From Neorhizobium alkalisoli (lineage in GTDB: Bacteria > Pseudomonadota > Alphaproteobacteria > Rhizobiales > Rhizobiaceae), in NCBI RefSeq assembly GCF_002968635.1, contig NZ_PVBN01000012.1, positions 124,001-188,000 of the forward strand: DNA of 64,000 nt, read 5' to 3'. This document shows positions 35,059 through 42,409 of the stretch, in pieces. Every line of letters starts with the position of its first letter. The stretch's first letter is position 1. The translations under genes and the position numbers were made by a program. The notes below the pieces were generated by a model. The model was given only the letters and a program-made list of their open reading frames with translations, did not search any database and had not been told where the DNA came from.

Positions 35059-35977
35059 TGCTAGACTTCCGATCTATGGCAGCAATCGACATTCTGTCTT
35101 TCAGGTTATAGTCATCAGGCGCCCATTGGGCGACCATCGTGTTCAAGAGTTTCCAGGGGCGACCGTCGGTCGCGGCCCAAAGCAGTTTCAGTCGTTCGAA
35201 GCCCCGGCGCAGCGGCATCAGCGCCGCCCGCCCAAACGGGGCCTTGACGCCGGAACGTTTTGCCGCCTTGTCGGTCGCAATGACGCTCGCCATGCCCGAC
35301 TGCATGATCACCCAGGGCGAAACATGCGCGACATCGCAGCCGTGAAACGCGGGGTTCCAGAGAAAATCGTCCGCGGGTACGCATATGTGGTCGACGCTTG
35401 CCAGCAAGCGTTCCGCACCGCGCCGGGTGACGAGATAGGCCGCCGATCCCGATGCGGGACGCAAGGAACGAATCAACCTGTGCTTGCCGACATCCCGCAG
35501 GGGGATCGCCTTGCGGCCGCCGGATCTGAACACCCCTTCGAGTTTCACGATATCCGCGCCCGGTCCGGACTGCAGCAGGTCAGACAAGGTTTCGACAAAG
35601 CCTGCCTGCGGCTCCGCATCGTCTTCCAGCACGAGCGCATAGGCGAGATCGGTTTTCAGGAACTGCTGCCAGGTGAGCACATGGCCGGCCAGACAGGCTT
35701 CTTCCGTCAGCATGAAGATCCGGTTGCGATGACTGTTCCAGGCAACACCGTCAGGCGGAAACTGCAGGGAAAGCCCCCGAACCGAGAGAACCGCCGAGGG
35801 ATCCTTGCGCGCATCGACCGCCGCAATCCTCTGAAGCGGCCACGCCAGGTGGCCGAAATGCCGCTCGATCTGTGCCCACCGGTCAGGCGAGCGATCGAGA
35901 TTGATCGCGAATATGCCGAGGGGGCGGCCCGTGGCAGCCTCCTCGGCGACATCAGCGATGTGCGGCTTCATCGTCAT
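35051..35977 (-). CDS. glycosyltransferase family 25 protein inside the sdh operon
   Basis: 308-aa GT25 (LPS-type) glycosyltransferase: opening GIFAINLDRSPDRW, donor/metal motif LEDD (117-120), acceptor-region VKLEGVFRSGG and SAAYLVTRRGAERLL. GT25 enzymes usually add galactose or glucose to lipooligosaccharide. It starts 4 bp after sdhA and overlaps sdhB by 8 bp, so it must be cotranscribed and is probably translationally coupled with respiratory complex II. There is no functional link between the two that I know of. Confidence 0.88.
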   Translation of the reverse strand: MTMKPHIADVAEEAATGRPLGIFAINLDRSPDRWAQIERHFGHLAWPLQRIAAVDARKDPSAVLSVRGLSLQFPPDGVAWNSHRNRIFMLTEEACLAGHVLTWQQFLKTDLAYALVLEDDAEPQAGFVETLSDLLQSGPGADIVKLEGVFRSGGRKAIPLRDVGKHRLIRSLRPASGSAAYLVTRRGAERLLASVDHICVPADDFLWNPAFHGCDVAHVSPWVIMQSGMASVIATDKAAKRSGVKAPFGRAALMPLRRGFERLKLLWAATDGRPWKLLNTMVAQWAPDDYNLKDRMSIAAIDRKSSNG

Positions 35978-35981
35978 TGGA

Positions 35982-37826
35982 TCAATACACGCGGGCCTTC
36001 GGCTCGATCTTGTGCGGATCGATGCCCTCTGCGATCAGTTCGGTATGGACCGGACGGTAGTCCAGCTTGACGTCGCCGGCCTCATTGACCCAGGCGAGCG
36101 TATGCTTGCGCCAGTTGACGTCGTCGCGGCCACCGAACGGACCTTCGATATAGTCCTCGCGGGCATGGCTGCCGCGGCTTTCCTTGCGCGCCTCGGCTCC
36201 ATAGACCGTGGTGATGGCGTTCGCCATCAGGTTATGAAGTTCGAGTGTCTCGACAAGGTCGGAATTCCAGATCATCGAGCGGTCTGTAACCTTGACGTCT
36301 GGCAGTTCCTTCCAGATCTCCGAAAGCCGCTGGCAGCCGGAAGCCAGCGATTCCTGGGTACGGAAAACGGCCGCGTCTTCCTGCATGGCGCGCTGCATCT
36401 TGTCGCGCAGCGCCGCGGTCGGTGTGCCGCCCTTGGCGTTCCGCAGGCCGTCGAAGCGCTCCATGATCTTGTCGCAGGCAGCAAGGTTCAGCGCCGGCAC
36501 CGGTCCGGCGCGGTCGATGACCTGGCCGGCGCGGATCGCGGCGGCGCGGCCGAAGACCACGAGGTCGATCAGCGAGTTCGAACCGAGGCGGTTGGCGCCG
36601 TGAACCGAAGCACAGCCCGCTTCGCCGACGGCCATCAGGCCCGGCAGCAGACGCTCCGGATTGGCGCTGTCGGCATTGAGCACCTCGCCCCAGAAATTGG
36701 TCGGGATGCCGCCCATGTTGTAATGCACGGTCGGCAGAACGGGGATCGGCTCACGCGTCACGTCGACGCCCGCAAAAATCTTGGCGCTCTCGGAAATACC
36801 CGGCAGGCGTTCGTGCAGAACGGCCGGATCGAGATGGTCGAGATGCAGGAAGATGTGGTCCTTGTTCTTGCCCACACCGCGGCCTTCGCGGATTTCCAGC
36901 GTCATGCAGCGCGAAACGACGTCGCGCGAGGCAAGATCCTTGGCCGATGGCGCATACCGCTCCATGAAGCGCTCGCCTTCGGAGTTGACGAGGTAGCCGC
37001 CCTCGCCGCGGGCGCCTTCGGTGATGAGACAGCCCGAACCGTAGATGCCGGTCGGGTGGAACTGGACGAATTCCATATCCTGCAGCGGCAGCCCGGCGCG
37101 GGCCACCATGCCGCCGCCGTCGCCGGTGCAGGTGTGGGCGGAGGTCGCCGAGAAATAGGCGCGGCCGTAGCCGCCGGTCGCCAGCACCACCATCTTGGCC
37201 GCGAAGCGATGGATCGTGCCGTCATCGAGGTTCCAGGCGACGACGCCGGTGCATCGGCTGCCGTCATCCGACATGATCAGGTCGAGCGCGAAATATTCGA
37301 TAAAGAATTCCGCATTGTTCTTCAGCGACTGGCCATAGAGCGTGTGCAGGATGGCGTGGCCGGTACGGTCTGCCGCAGCACAGGTGCGCTGCACCGGCGG
37401 ACCGGCGCCGAAATTCTGCATGTGGCCGCCGAACGGGCGTTGGTAGATCTTGCCTTCCTCGTTGCGCGAGAAGGGCACGCCGTAATGTTCGAGTTCGTAG
37501 ACGGCCTTCGGCGCTTCCATGACCATGTACTGCATGGCATCGACGTCGCCGAGCCAGTCGGAACCCTTGACGGTGTCGTAAAGGTGCCACTGCCAGCTGT
37601 CCGGCGTCATGTTCTGGAGCGAAGCGGCAATGCCGCCCTGCGCCGCGACGGTGTGGGAGCGCGTCGGGAAGACCTTGGTGATGCAGGCGGTCTTGAAGCC
37701 TTGCTCGGCCATGCCGAGCGTGGCGCGCAGCCCCGCGCCGCCGGCGCCGACGACAATCACGTCATAGGAATGATCGACATAGGTATAGGCCTTGCCGGTC
37801 TGGGCGATGGGAGTGATCGATGCCAT
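35982..37826 (-). CDS. sdhA: succinate dehydrogenase flavoprotein subunit
   Basis: 614-aa catalytic subunit of complex II. FAD motif GAGGAG (27-32), covalent-flavin H58 in TRSHTVAAQGG, substrate-site HPTGIYGSG, and catalytic arginine region EGARGEGGYLVN are present. It oxidises succinate to fumarate at the inner membrane surface. sdhD is 7 bp upstream. Confidence 0.98.
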   Translation of the reverse strand: MASITPIAQTGKAYTYVDHSYDVIVVGAGGAGLRATLGMAEQGFKTACITKVFPTRSHTVAAQGGIAASLQNMTPDSWQWHLYDTVKGSDWLGDVDAMQYMVMEAPKAVYELEHYGVPFSRNEEGKIYQRPFGGHMQNFGAGPPVQRTCAAADRTGHAILHTLYGQSLKNNAEFFIEYFALDLIMSDDGSRCTGVVAWNLDDGTIHRFAAKMVVLATGGYGRAYFSATSAHTCTGDGGGMVARAGLPLQDMEFVQFHPTGIYGSGCLITEGARGEGGYLVNSEGERFMERYAPSAKDLASRDVVSRCMTLEIREGRGVGKNKDHIFLHLDHLDPAVLHERLPGISESAKIFAGVDVTREPIPVLPTVHYNMGGIPTNFWGEVLNADSANPERLLPGLMAVGEAGCASVHGANRLGSNSLIDLVVFGRAAAIRAGQVIDRAGPVPALNLAACDKIMERFDGLRNAKGGTPTAALRDKMQRAMQEDAAVFRTQESLASGCQRLSEIWKELPDVKVTDRSMIWNSDLVETLELHNLMANAITTVYGAEARKESRGSHAREDYIEGPFGGRDDVNWRKHTLAWVNEAGDVKLDYRPVHTELIAEGIDPHKIEPKARVY

Positions 37827-37833
37827 GACGGGA

Positions 37834-38214
37834 TTATCCTGCGAATGCGATTTTCAGGACGGCGAAAAGACAGAGGCCACCGACCAGGAGGGAGAAGAAG
37901 GCGTTGAGCACGAGCAGCGTCAGCTTCAGGAATTCGGAATGGATGTAGTCCTGAATGATCTCTTCCATGCCGAGACGCATATGAACGATGCTGGCGATGA
38001 CCGTCAGCGCATTGATCGTTGCGACGAAGGGATTGGCAAGCGCGCCGACCACTTCGGCATAGGGCTTGCCGGCATAGATGATCAGGAAGACGATATAGAA
38101 AATGAGCAGCGGAACGAGCGCGACCGAAGTGGTCCGCACGCGCCAAAAATGTTCGGTGCCGCTCTTGGCGGAGCCGAGACCGCGGACTTTACCGAGAGGA
38201 GTGCGCATATCCAT
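37834..38214 (-). CDS. sdhD: succinate dehydrogenase membrane anchor subunit
   Basis: 126-aa protein with three membrane helices. The histidine in SIVHMRLGMEEIIQDYIH fits the heme b ligand of the family, and the helix around it helps form the quinone site. It lies between sdhC (12 bp) and sdhA (7 bp). Confidence 0.93.
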   Translation of the reverse strand: MDMRTPLGKVRGLGSAKSGTEHFWRVRTTSVALVPLLIFYIVFLIIYAGKPYAEVVGALANPFVATINALTVIASIVHMRLGMEEIIQDYIHSEFLKLTLLVLNAFFSLLVGGLCLFAVLKIAFAG

Positions 38215-38226
38215 GTTCTGGTCTCC

Positions 38227-38619
38227 TCAACGAACGATCAGCACGATCGCCCAGACGAGAACCGTCAGCGCGATGGAAGCGACCAGATTGCCCTTGGCGA
38301 GCTTGGTCGAGAATTCCTTCTCGAAACCGTAGCCGAGGTCCCACATGATATGGCGCAGGCCGCCGAGCAGATGGTGAAGGAGAGCCCAGGTATAACCGAA
38401 CAGCACGAGCTGTCCGACGATCGATCCGAACAGCCAGTTCACCTGGTTGAAATATTCCTCGCCCGAGGCCGCGGCAATAAGCCAGGCGGCAACCAGCAGA
38501 GTGCCGAAGTAGAGCGCGCCGCCGGTGATACGGTGGACGATCGACATCGCCATGGTGGGAATAAACTTGTAGATTTGCAGATGCGGCGACAGGGGCCGGT
38601 TATTTGTCACATTCGCCAT
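38227..38619 (-). CDS. sdhC: succinate dehydrogenase cytochrome b556 subunit
   Basis: 130-aa three-helix membrane subunit. The signature RPLSPHLQIYKF and SIVHRITGGALYFG, with heme-ligand histidine in LLHHLLGGLRHIMWD, are typical. The ATG at 38619 (MANVTNNRPL) is used; the upstream extension of the frame is unconserved. First gene of sdhCDA-GT25-sdhB. An 8-bp inverted repeat (GCAATGCA / TGCATTGC, 38662-38693) lies 43-75 bp upstream. Confidence 0.95.
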   Translation of the reverse strand: MANVTNNRPLSPHLQIYKFIPTMAMSIVHRITGGALYFGTLLVAAWLIAAASGEEYFNQVNWLFGSIVGQLVLFGYTWALLHHLLGGLRHIMWDLGYGFEKEFSTKLAKGNLVASIALTVLVWAIVLIVR

Positions 38620-38661
38620 CAGGACCTCGCGGCGTCGTATGCGGTATAAGGGCGGGTGCCC

Positions 38662-38693
38662 GCAATGCAGCATGCCAAAGAAATGTGCATTGC
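38662..38693. promoter_or_regulatory. inverted repeat upstream of sdhC
   Basis: GCAATGCA (38662-38669) and TGCATTGC (38686-38693) are exact inverted 8-mers with a 16-nt spacer, just upstream of the sdh operon where an operator or promoter would be expected. The role is inferred from position. Confidence 0.3.
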
Positions 38694-38867
38694 ATCATTG
38701 GCGTGGTTTAATCTCACGGATGCCGGTCGACAAGAACAATTCAAGGGGATTCCAAATTTAATCGATTGTGTCTTTCTCATGGCTGGCCCCTGTGGGATCG
38801 GGCTTCGCACATTAACCACGATTGCCGAAGAAATCGTTGCCAAGGCGACGGCCACTGCAGTTTCGTG

Positions 38868-38883
38868 TTAACCTCCTGTTAAC
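38868..38883. promoter_or_regulatory. CtrA box upstream of a secreted-protein gene
   Basis: TTAACCTCCTGTTAAC matches the full CtrA consensus TTAAC-N6-TTAAC (TTAA-N7-TTAA) at every fixed position. It ends 21 bp before the start codon at 38905. CtrA is the cell-cycle master regulator of alphaproteobacteria. So close to the ATG it could mark a short-leader promoter or a repression site. Confidence 0.6.
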
Positions 38884-38904
38884 GATTGACCGCAGGAGTT
38901 CGCC

Positions 38905-39348
38905 ATGACAGCGAATCGCATCAAACCTGTCCTTCTTGCAGCCGCCGCCCTTGTTGCGGTCTTTTCATCCGTTGCCGATGCCGGCGACCGCCGGCACCAT
39001 CGGCATCATCGGGTCGAAAACAGCCGTTGGGACCGCCAAGGTGACGGTCGCTGGAACCGGCCTGCCGAAATCGACCGCATGGGCCGCTTTGCCGGCCGTT
39101 CGATCAGGGGCTTTCGCCCGCTCGGCGGATTTTATGGGGGCTCCATCGAAGCCTATAGCGTCCGCGGCCACGGCGTTTATTTCCTGCGCGACGCTGATTA
39201 CTGGCCTCTGCGCGACCAGCGGCGGCCTGCTCTGGCGCCCAAGGCAAAAATCATCGACGTCGAAAAGGAAATGGGCGGCAACGTCTTCGCCTCGCAAACC
39301 GCCTGCGCTTTCGAAGCCGGCGTCTGCATCATCCGCGGCGGGAACTGA
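38905..39348 (+). CDS. small secreted basic protein of unknown function
   Basis: 147-aa protein with a Sec signal peptide (about 1-26, ending VADAGD), a His/Arg-rich stretch (RRHHRHHR), then a region rich in Gly, Arg and aromatics and a C-terminal part with two cysteines (TACAFEAGVC). I do not recognise the family. CAGGAG lies 7 nt before the ATG. A perfect CtrA box lies just upstream, so expression may be tied to the cell cycle. It is divergent from sdhC. Confidence 0.82.
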   Translation: MTANRIKPVLLAAAALVAVFSSVADAGDRRHHRHHRVENSRWDRQGDGRWNRPAEIDRMGRFAGRSIRGFRPLGGFYGGSIEAYSVRGHGVYFLRDADYWPLRDQRRPALAPKAKIIDVEKEMGGNVFASQTACAFEAGVCIIRGGN

Positions 39349-39448
39349 GACGTAAATCCGCTGAACGAACCGAAGAGCGCGGCGGCATACTGAAGAAGCC
39401 GGTGCGCCCAGCCAGCGCTTCAATTTTGGGAAACCGGTGCGCCCATCC

Positions 39449-39494
39449 GATCTCCCCACCGGTGGGGGAGATGCCCGGCAGGGCAGAGGGGGGC
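39449..39494 (-). repeat. RIME-like palindromic intergenic repeat, copy 3
   Basis: Same orientation as 2149-2194. The TGGCC..GGCCA stem of the first two copies is here TGCCC..GGGCA, a matched change on both sides that keeps the stem paired. The CTCCCCAC/GTGGGGGAG hairpin is also kept. Confidence 0.75.
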
Positions 39495-39889
39495 GGCAGC
39501 CCGCGTCGGCAGCGATCGGCGGAGAAAAATCCGGCCGCGCTCAGCTAGATCAATAACTTACCCCCTTCCTTATCCCCACCATCCAAACCCATGCCTACAA
39601 TTCCCCCGCTTCCGTCGCCGGAGTGTTTCGCGAGACGTTCGCGGGCAGGCGGAGGCCGGCGCTTCCATCGGACCCGTAACGTGCGGCGAGGGTGGAAGAG
39701 GTGAAAGCCATGGAGCGTCCGTCGCAAGATAGGCTCTCCTATCAAGCCTCCCCCTGGCCGCCGGGCCGGGTTCGGTTGAGCCGTCCAAGTGGCAGGGTTT
39801 CCCGAAAGGAAATCGCAAATGAAGCCACGCAGCGGGGCGAGGTGATCACCTGTAGGGACCGGAAGTCCCGAAAAGACGCCGAAGGCCAC

Positions 39890-39937
39890 GCGAATGCGGA
39901 GCCACACATACATTACTCAATGAGGTTCCGCATTCGC
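39890..39937. repeat. 11-bp inverted repeat
   Basis: GCGAATGCGGA (39890-39900) and TCCGCATTCGC (39927-39937) are exact inverted copies with a 26-nt spacer, just downstream of the stop of the METTL20-like gene. It may act as a terminator or be part of a longer repeat. Confidence 0.5.
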
Positions 39938-39997
39938 ATGGACTCTCCGATCTTTGAAACCACGGCAGGCAACTGCGCGGGAGGAGCCTTGGCGCGC

Positions 39998-40642
39998 CTA
40001 ACGGAACCGCCAGACCGTCGTCCGCTTCACCTCGCTGTCCTCCAGCGCCCGCGTCACCGGCACTTCATAGACGGCGAGTTGCTCGAGCCGATCCTTCGGG
40101 CAATAACTCCGCCCCGGATCGCCGACCAGAACCAACCGCCCCTCGCCTGCCAGTCGCGTGAACCACGGGATCAGCACATCGGCAAAATCCCGGTCGTAAA
40201 AGACATCGCCGGCGAGGATGACGTCCGCATCGACCGCCTTGCCGACCTGGTTTTCCGACGTGAACCGGATATCGGCCCCATTCACCGCCGCGTTGAGCGC
40301 CACCGCGCTCTCCGTCCAGGGATCGATATCCGCCGCCAGCACATCCTCGGCGTCGGCAAGCTTCGCCGCAATCGCCACCAGCCCGGAACCGCTGGCGAAA
40401 TCGAGCACCCGTTTGCCGGCTACCGTTTGCGGATGGTCGAGGACAAAGCGGGCGAGCCCCTGGCCGCCGGCCCAGGCAAAAGCCCAGAACGGTGGCGGCA
40501 GGCCGATCTCCTCCAGATCTTCCTCCGTCTTTTGCCAGAGCTCATGCGCCTCGGTCGCGAGATGAAGCCGGACTTCCGGCACATGCGGCGGGGTCGTCAG
40601 CTCTGTATTTTGAAGAATGAAGGTCCGGGGATCGGTCTTCAA
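39998..40642 (-). CDS. METTL20-like protein-lysine methyltransferase
   Basis: 214-aa class I SAM methyltransferase. It has a SAM-binding loop DFASGSGL (81-88), acidic residue AADIDPW, and the family motif GDVFYD (145-150), corresponding to the DxFY-type motif of the METTL10/20 group. An Agrobacterium METTL20 homologue is known to methylate the beta subunit of electron transfer flavoprotein and ribosomal protein L7/L12, so those are the likely targets. It is 6 bp downstream of an EVE-domain gene, in an operon with YciI, gpsA and tsaD. Confidence 0.82.
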   Translation of the reverse strand: MKTDPRTFILQNTELTTPPHVPEVRLHLATEAHELWQKTEEDLEEIGLPPPFWAFAWAGGQGLARFVLDHPQTVAGKRVLDFASGSGLVAIAAKLADAEDVLAADIDPWTESAVALNAAVNGADIRFTSENQVGKAVDADVILAGDVFYDRDFADVLIPWFTRLAGEGRLVLVGDPGRSYCPKDRLEQLAVYEVPVTRALEDSEVKRTTVWRFR

Positions 40643-40648
40643 GGCAGC

Positions 40649-41089
40649 TCAGTCCGGCGAACGCGGAGGATTGTCGAGGCCACCGAGCCTGCAGATCTCG
40701 AAATATTCCTCGTCGGTCACTGGCTGCACCGAAAGCCGCATCGACGTCACGAGCGACATCTTCTCGAATTTCGAATTGGCCTTGATATCCTTCAGCGTCA
40801 CCGGCTTCGGCACGTCCACGACGGCGCGGATATCGACGCAATCCCATTTCGGATCGCCCTTGGCGCTCGAATCCGGATGAGACAGGGCGCAGACCTCGAC
40901 GATCCCGACGATCTCCAGCCCATCGTTCGAATGGTAGAAGAAGCCTTTGTCGCCGAGCTTCATCGCCCGCATGTTGTTGCGCGCGAGATAGTTGCGCACG
41001 CCGGTCCACTCGGTGCCCTTCTCGCCGGCGGCCTTCTGCTGCTCCCAGGACCAGGCGGAAGGTTCGGATTTGTAAAGCCAATATGCCAT
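40649..41089 (-). CDS. EVE-domain protein
   Basis: 146-aa protein made of one EVE domain (MAYWLYKSEPSAWSWE; GVRNYLARNNMRAMKLGDKGFFYHS), a PUA-like fold that reads modified bases in nucleic acids. The start at 41089 gives the canonical N-terminus; the longer frame is not conserved. It is in tight series with YciI and METTL20-like genes. No restriction enzyme is nearby, so a housekeeping RNA or DNA reader is more likely than a defence component. Confidence 0.9.
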   Translation of the reverse strand: MAYWLYKSEPSAWSWEQQKAAGEKGTEWTGVRNYLARNNMRAMKLGDKGFFYHSNDGLEIVGIVEVCALSHPDSSAKGDPKWDCVDIRAVVDVPKPVTLKDIKANSKFEKMSLVTSMRLSVQPVTDEEYFEICRLGGLDNPPRSPD

Positions 41090-41096
41090 CGATGTC

Positions 41097-41390
41097 TCAC
41101 TCAGCCGGCTTGTTGAAGACCCAGTTGTAAGGCTTGATCTCGACCTTCTCGAACAGGCCGGCAAGGTAATAGGGATCGGCTTCCGCGATGGTCCGCGCCG
41201 CTGCCATGTCGGCGGCTTCGACGATCACCAGACTGCCGTTCGGCTTGCCTTCGTCGTCGAGAAAAGGGCCTGCAATCTTGAGCGTCCCCTGATCGTTGAG
41301 CTTGTTCAGATGCTCCAGATGAGCCGGGCGGGTCTCCATCCGGACATTCAGATGCCCGGGCTTGTCTGTGCAGAGAAAGGCAAACAGCAT
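41097..41390 (-). CDS. YciI-like protein
   Basis: 97-aa YCII-domain protein (MLFAFLCTDKPGHLNVRMETRPAHLEHL; AEADPYYLAGLFEKVEI), with the conserved His and Asp seen in the family. It lies between gpsA (26 bp upstream) and the EVE gene (7 bp downstream). Function unknown. It is distinct in sequence from the YciI protein in the suc cluster. Confidence 0.88.
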   Translation of the reverse strand: MLFAFLCTDKPGHLNVRMETRPAHLEHLNKLNDQGTLKIAGPFLDDEGKPNGSLVIVEAADMAAARTIAEADPYYLAGLFEKVEIKPYNWVFNKPAE

Positions 41391-41416
41391 TGGTCTCTCC
41401 TTCGAATATTTATTGT

Positions 41417-42409
41417 CTATTCAGCCTTGATCGGCCGGGTCATCAGCTGTTCCATCGCCGCCATGACATCGAGCTTGCCGTCGATGATCGCCGCAACCGC
41501 GTCGGTCACCGGCAGTTCGACCGAAAACCTTTTTCCAAGCCTGGCGGCTACGGAGGCTGCGAATGCCCCTTCGACCAAAGGACCGCCGCCGATCGTTGCG
41601 GCCGGCTCCCCCCGCCCGAGCGCAATGCCGAAGCGAAGATTTCGCGACTGGTGGCTCGTGCCGGTCAGGACCAGATCGCCCAGGCCGGAAAGGCCGCTGA
41701 CGGTGTCCGCCCGCCCGCCCATGGCTTCGACCAGCCGCGACATTTCCGCCAGCCCACGGGAAATCAGCGCCGCGCGGGCTGACTCGCCAAGCCCGGCGCC
41801 TTCGACAATGCCGCAAGCGATCGCCAGCACGTTTTTAAGCGCACCGCCGAGCTGGACGCCGATACGATCGGTCGATGCATAGAGCCGAAAGGTGCGCCCC
41901 GACAGGACATTCGCAAGCCGGTCCGCCAGGTCGTGGCCTTCGGCGGCAATCACCATTGCGGTCGGCAGGCCTCGAGCGATATCGGCGGCAAAACCCGGGC
42001 CGGAAAGCGCTGCAATCCGGGAGCGGGGCAATTCTCGCTCAAGTACCTCGGTGAGCAGACTGCCGGACGATCTGTCGATCCCTTTGGCGCAGGTCACGAC
42101 AACGGCATTCTTTGACAGATACGGTCCATAGTGCCGGGCCGCATCCGCCTGCGCCTGCGAAGGCATTGCAAACAGGACGATGCTCGCCTCCCCGATGGCG
42201 TCCGGCTCAGCCGAAAATTCCAGCACATCCGGCAGCGGCACCCCCGGCAACGCCGCGTCATGCACGCGCTCCTCGCGAAGGTCGCTCATCAGAGAAGGGT
42301 CGCGGCCGACAAGAGTGACGGCGTAGCGACCATCCAGGGCGACGACGGCCGCAAGCGCAGTACCAAAAGCGCCCGCACCGATGACGACGATCCGTTCCCT
42401 GCCGCTCAT
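41417..42409 (-). CDS. gpsA: NAD(P)+-dependent glycerol-3-phosphate dehydrogenase
   Basis: 330-aa enzyme that makes sn-glycerol 3-phosphate for phospholipid synthesis from dihydroxyacetone phosphate. NAD fold GAGAFGTALA (11-20), CAKGID, LSGPGFAADIARGLPTA with the catalytic lysine region replaced by the usual KNVLAIACGIVEGAGLG block, and GLGDLVLT are present. The ATG at 42409 overlaps the tsaD stop by 4 bp. Confidence 0.95.
   Translation of the reverse strand: MSGRERIVVIGAGAFGTALAAVVALDGRYAVTLVGRDPSLMSDLREERVHDAALPGVPLPDVLEFSAEPDAIGEASIVLFAMPSQAQADAARHYGPYLSKNAVVVTCAKGIDRSSGSLLTEVLERELPRSRIAALSGPGFAADIARGLPTAMVIAAEGHDLADRLANVLSGRTFRLYASTDRIGVQLGGALKNVLAIACGIVEGAGLGESARAALISRGLAEMSRLVEAMGGRADTVSGLSGLGDLVLTGTSHQSRNLRFGIALGRGEPAATIGGGPLVEGAFAASVAARLGKRFSVELPVTDAVAAIIDGKLDVMAAMEQLMTRPIKAE

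Larger units (their letters stand above)
39349..39997. other. gene-free, repeat-rich intergenic stretch
   Basis: 649 bp between a secreted-protein gene and the METTL20-like gene (convergent ends). It holds a third RIME-like repeat (39449-39494), the palindrome AGGTGATCACCT (39840-39851), a GGGAC/GTCCC hairpin just after it, and an 11-bp inverted repeat (39890-39937). An open frame at 39545-39913 on the minus strand has low-complexity Arg/Pro-rich content, no ribosome site and no recognisable domain, so I do not call it a gene. Confidence 0.65.

Noticed and set aside
39545..39913. 122-aa minus-strand open frame in the 39.3-40 kb gap
   Set aside because: No ribosome site, no domain, Arg/Pro-rich low-information translation in several frames, and overlap with palindromic repeat sequence. 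A dispersed repeat is more likely than a gene.
40649..41089. EVE-domain protein as part of a restriction system
   Set aside because: The neighbouring methyltransferase is of the protein-lysine METTL20 type, not a DNA methylase, and there is no McrBC or endonuclease gene.
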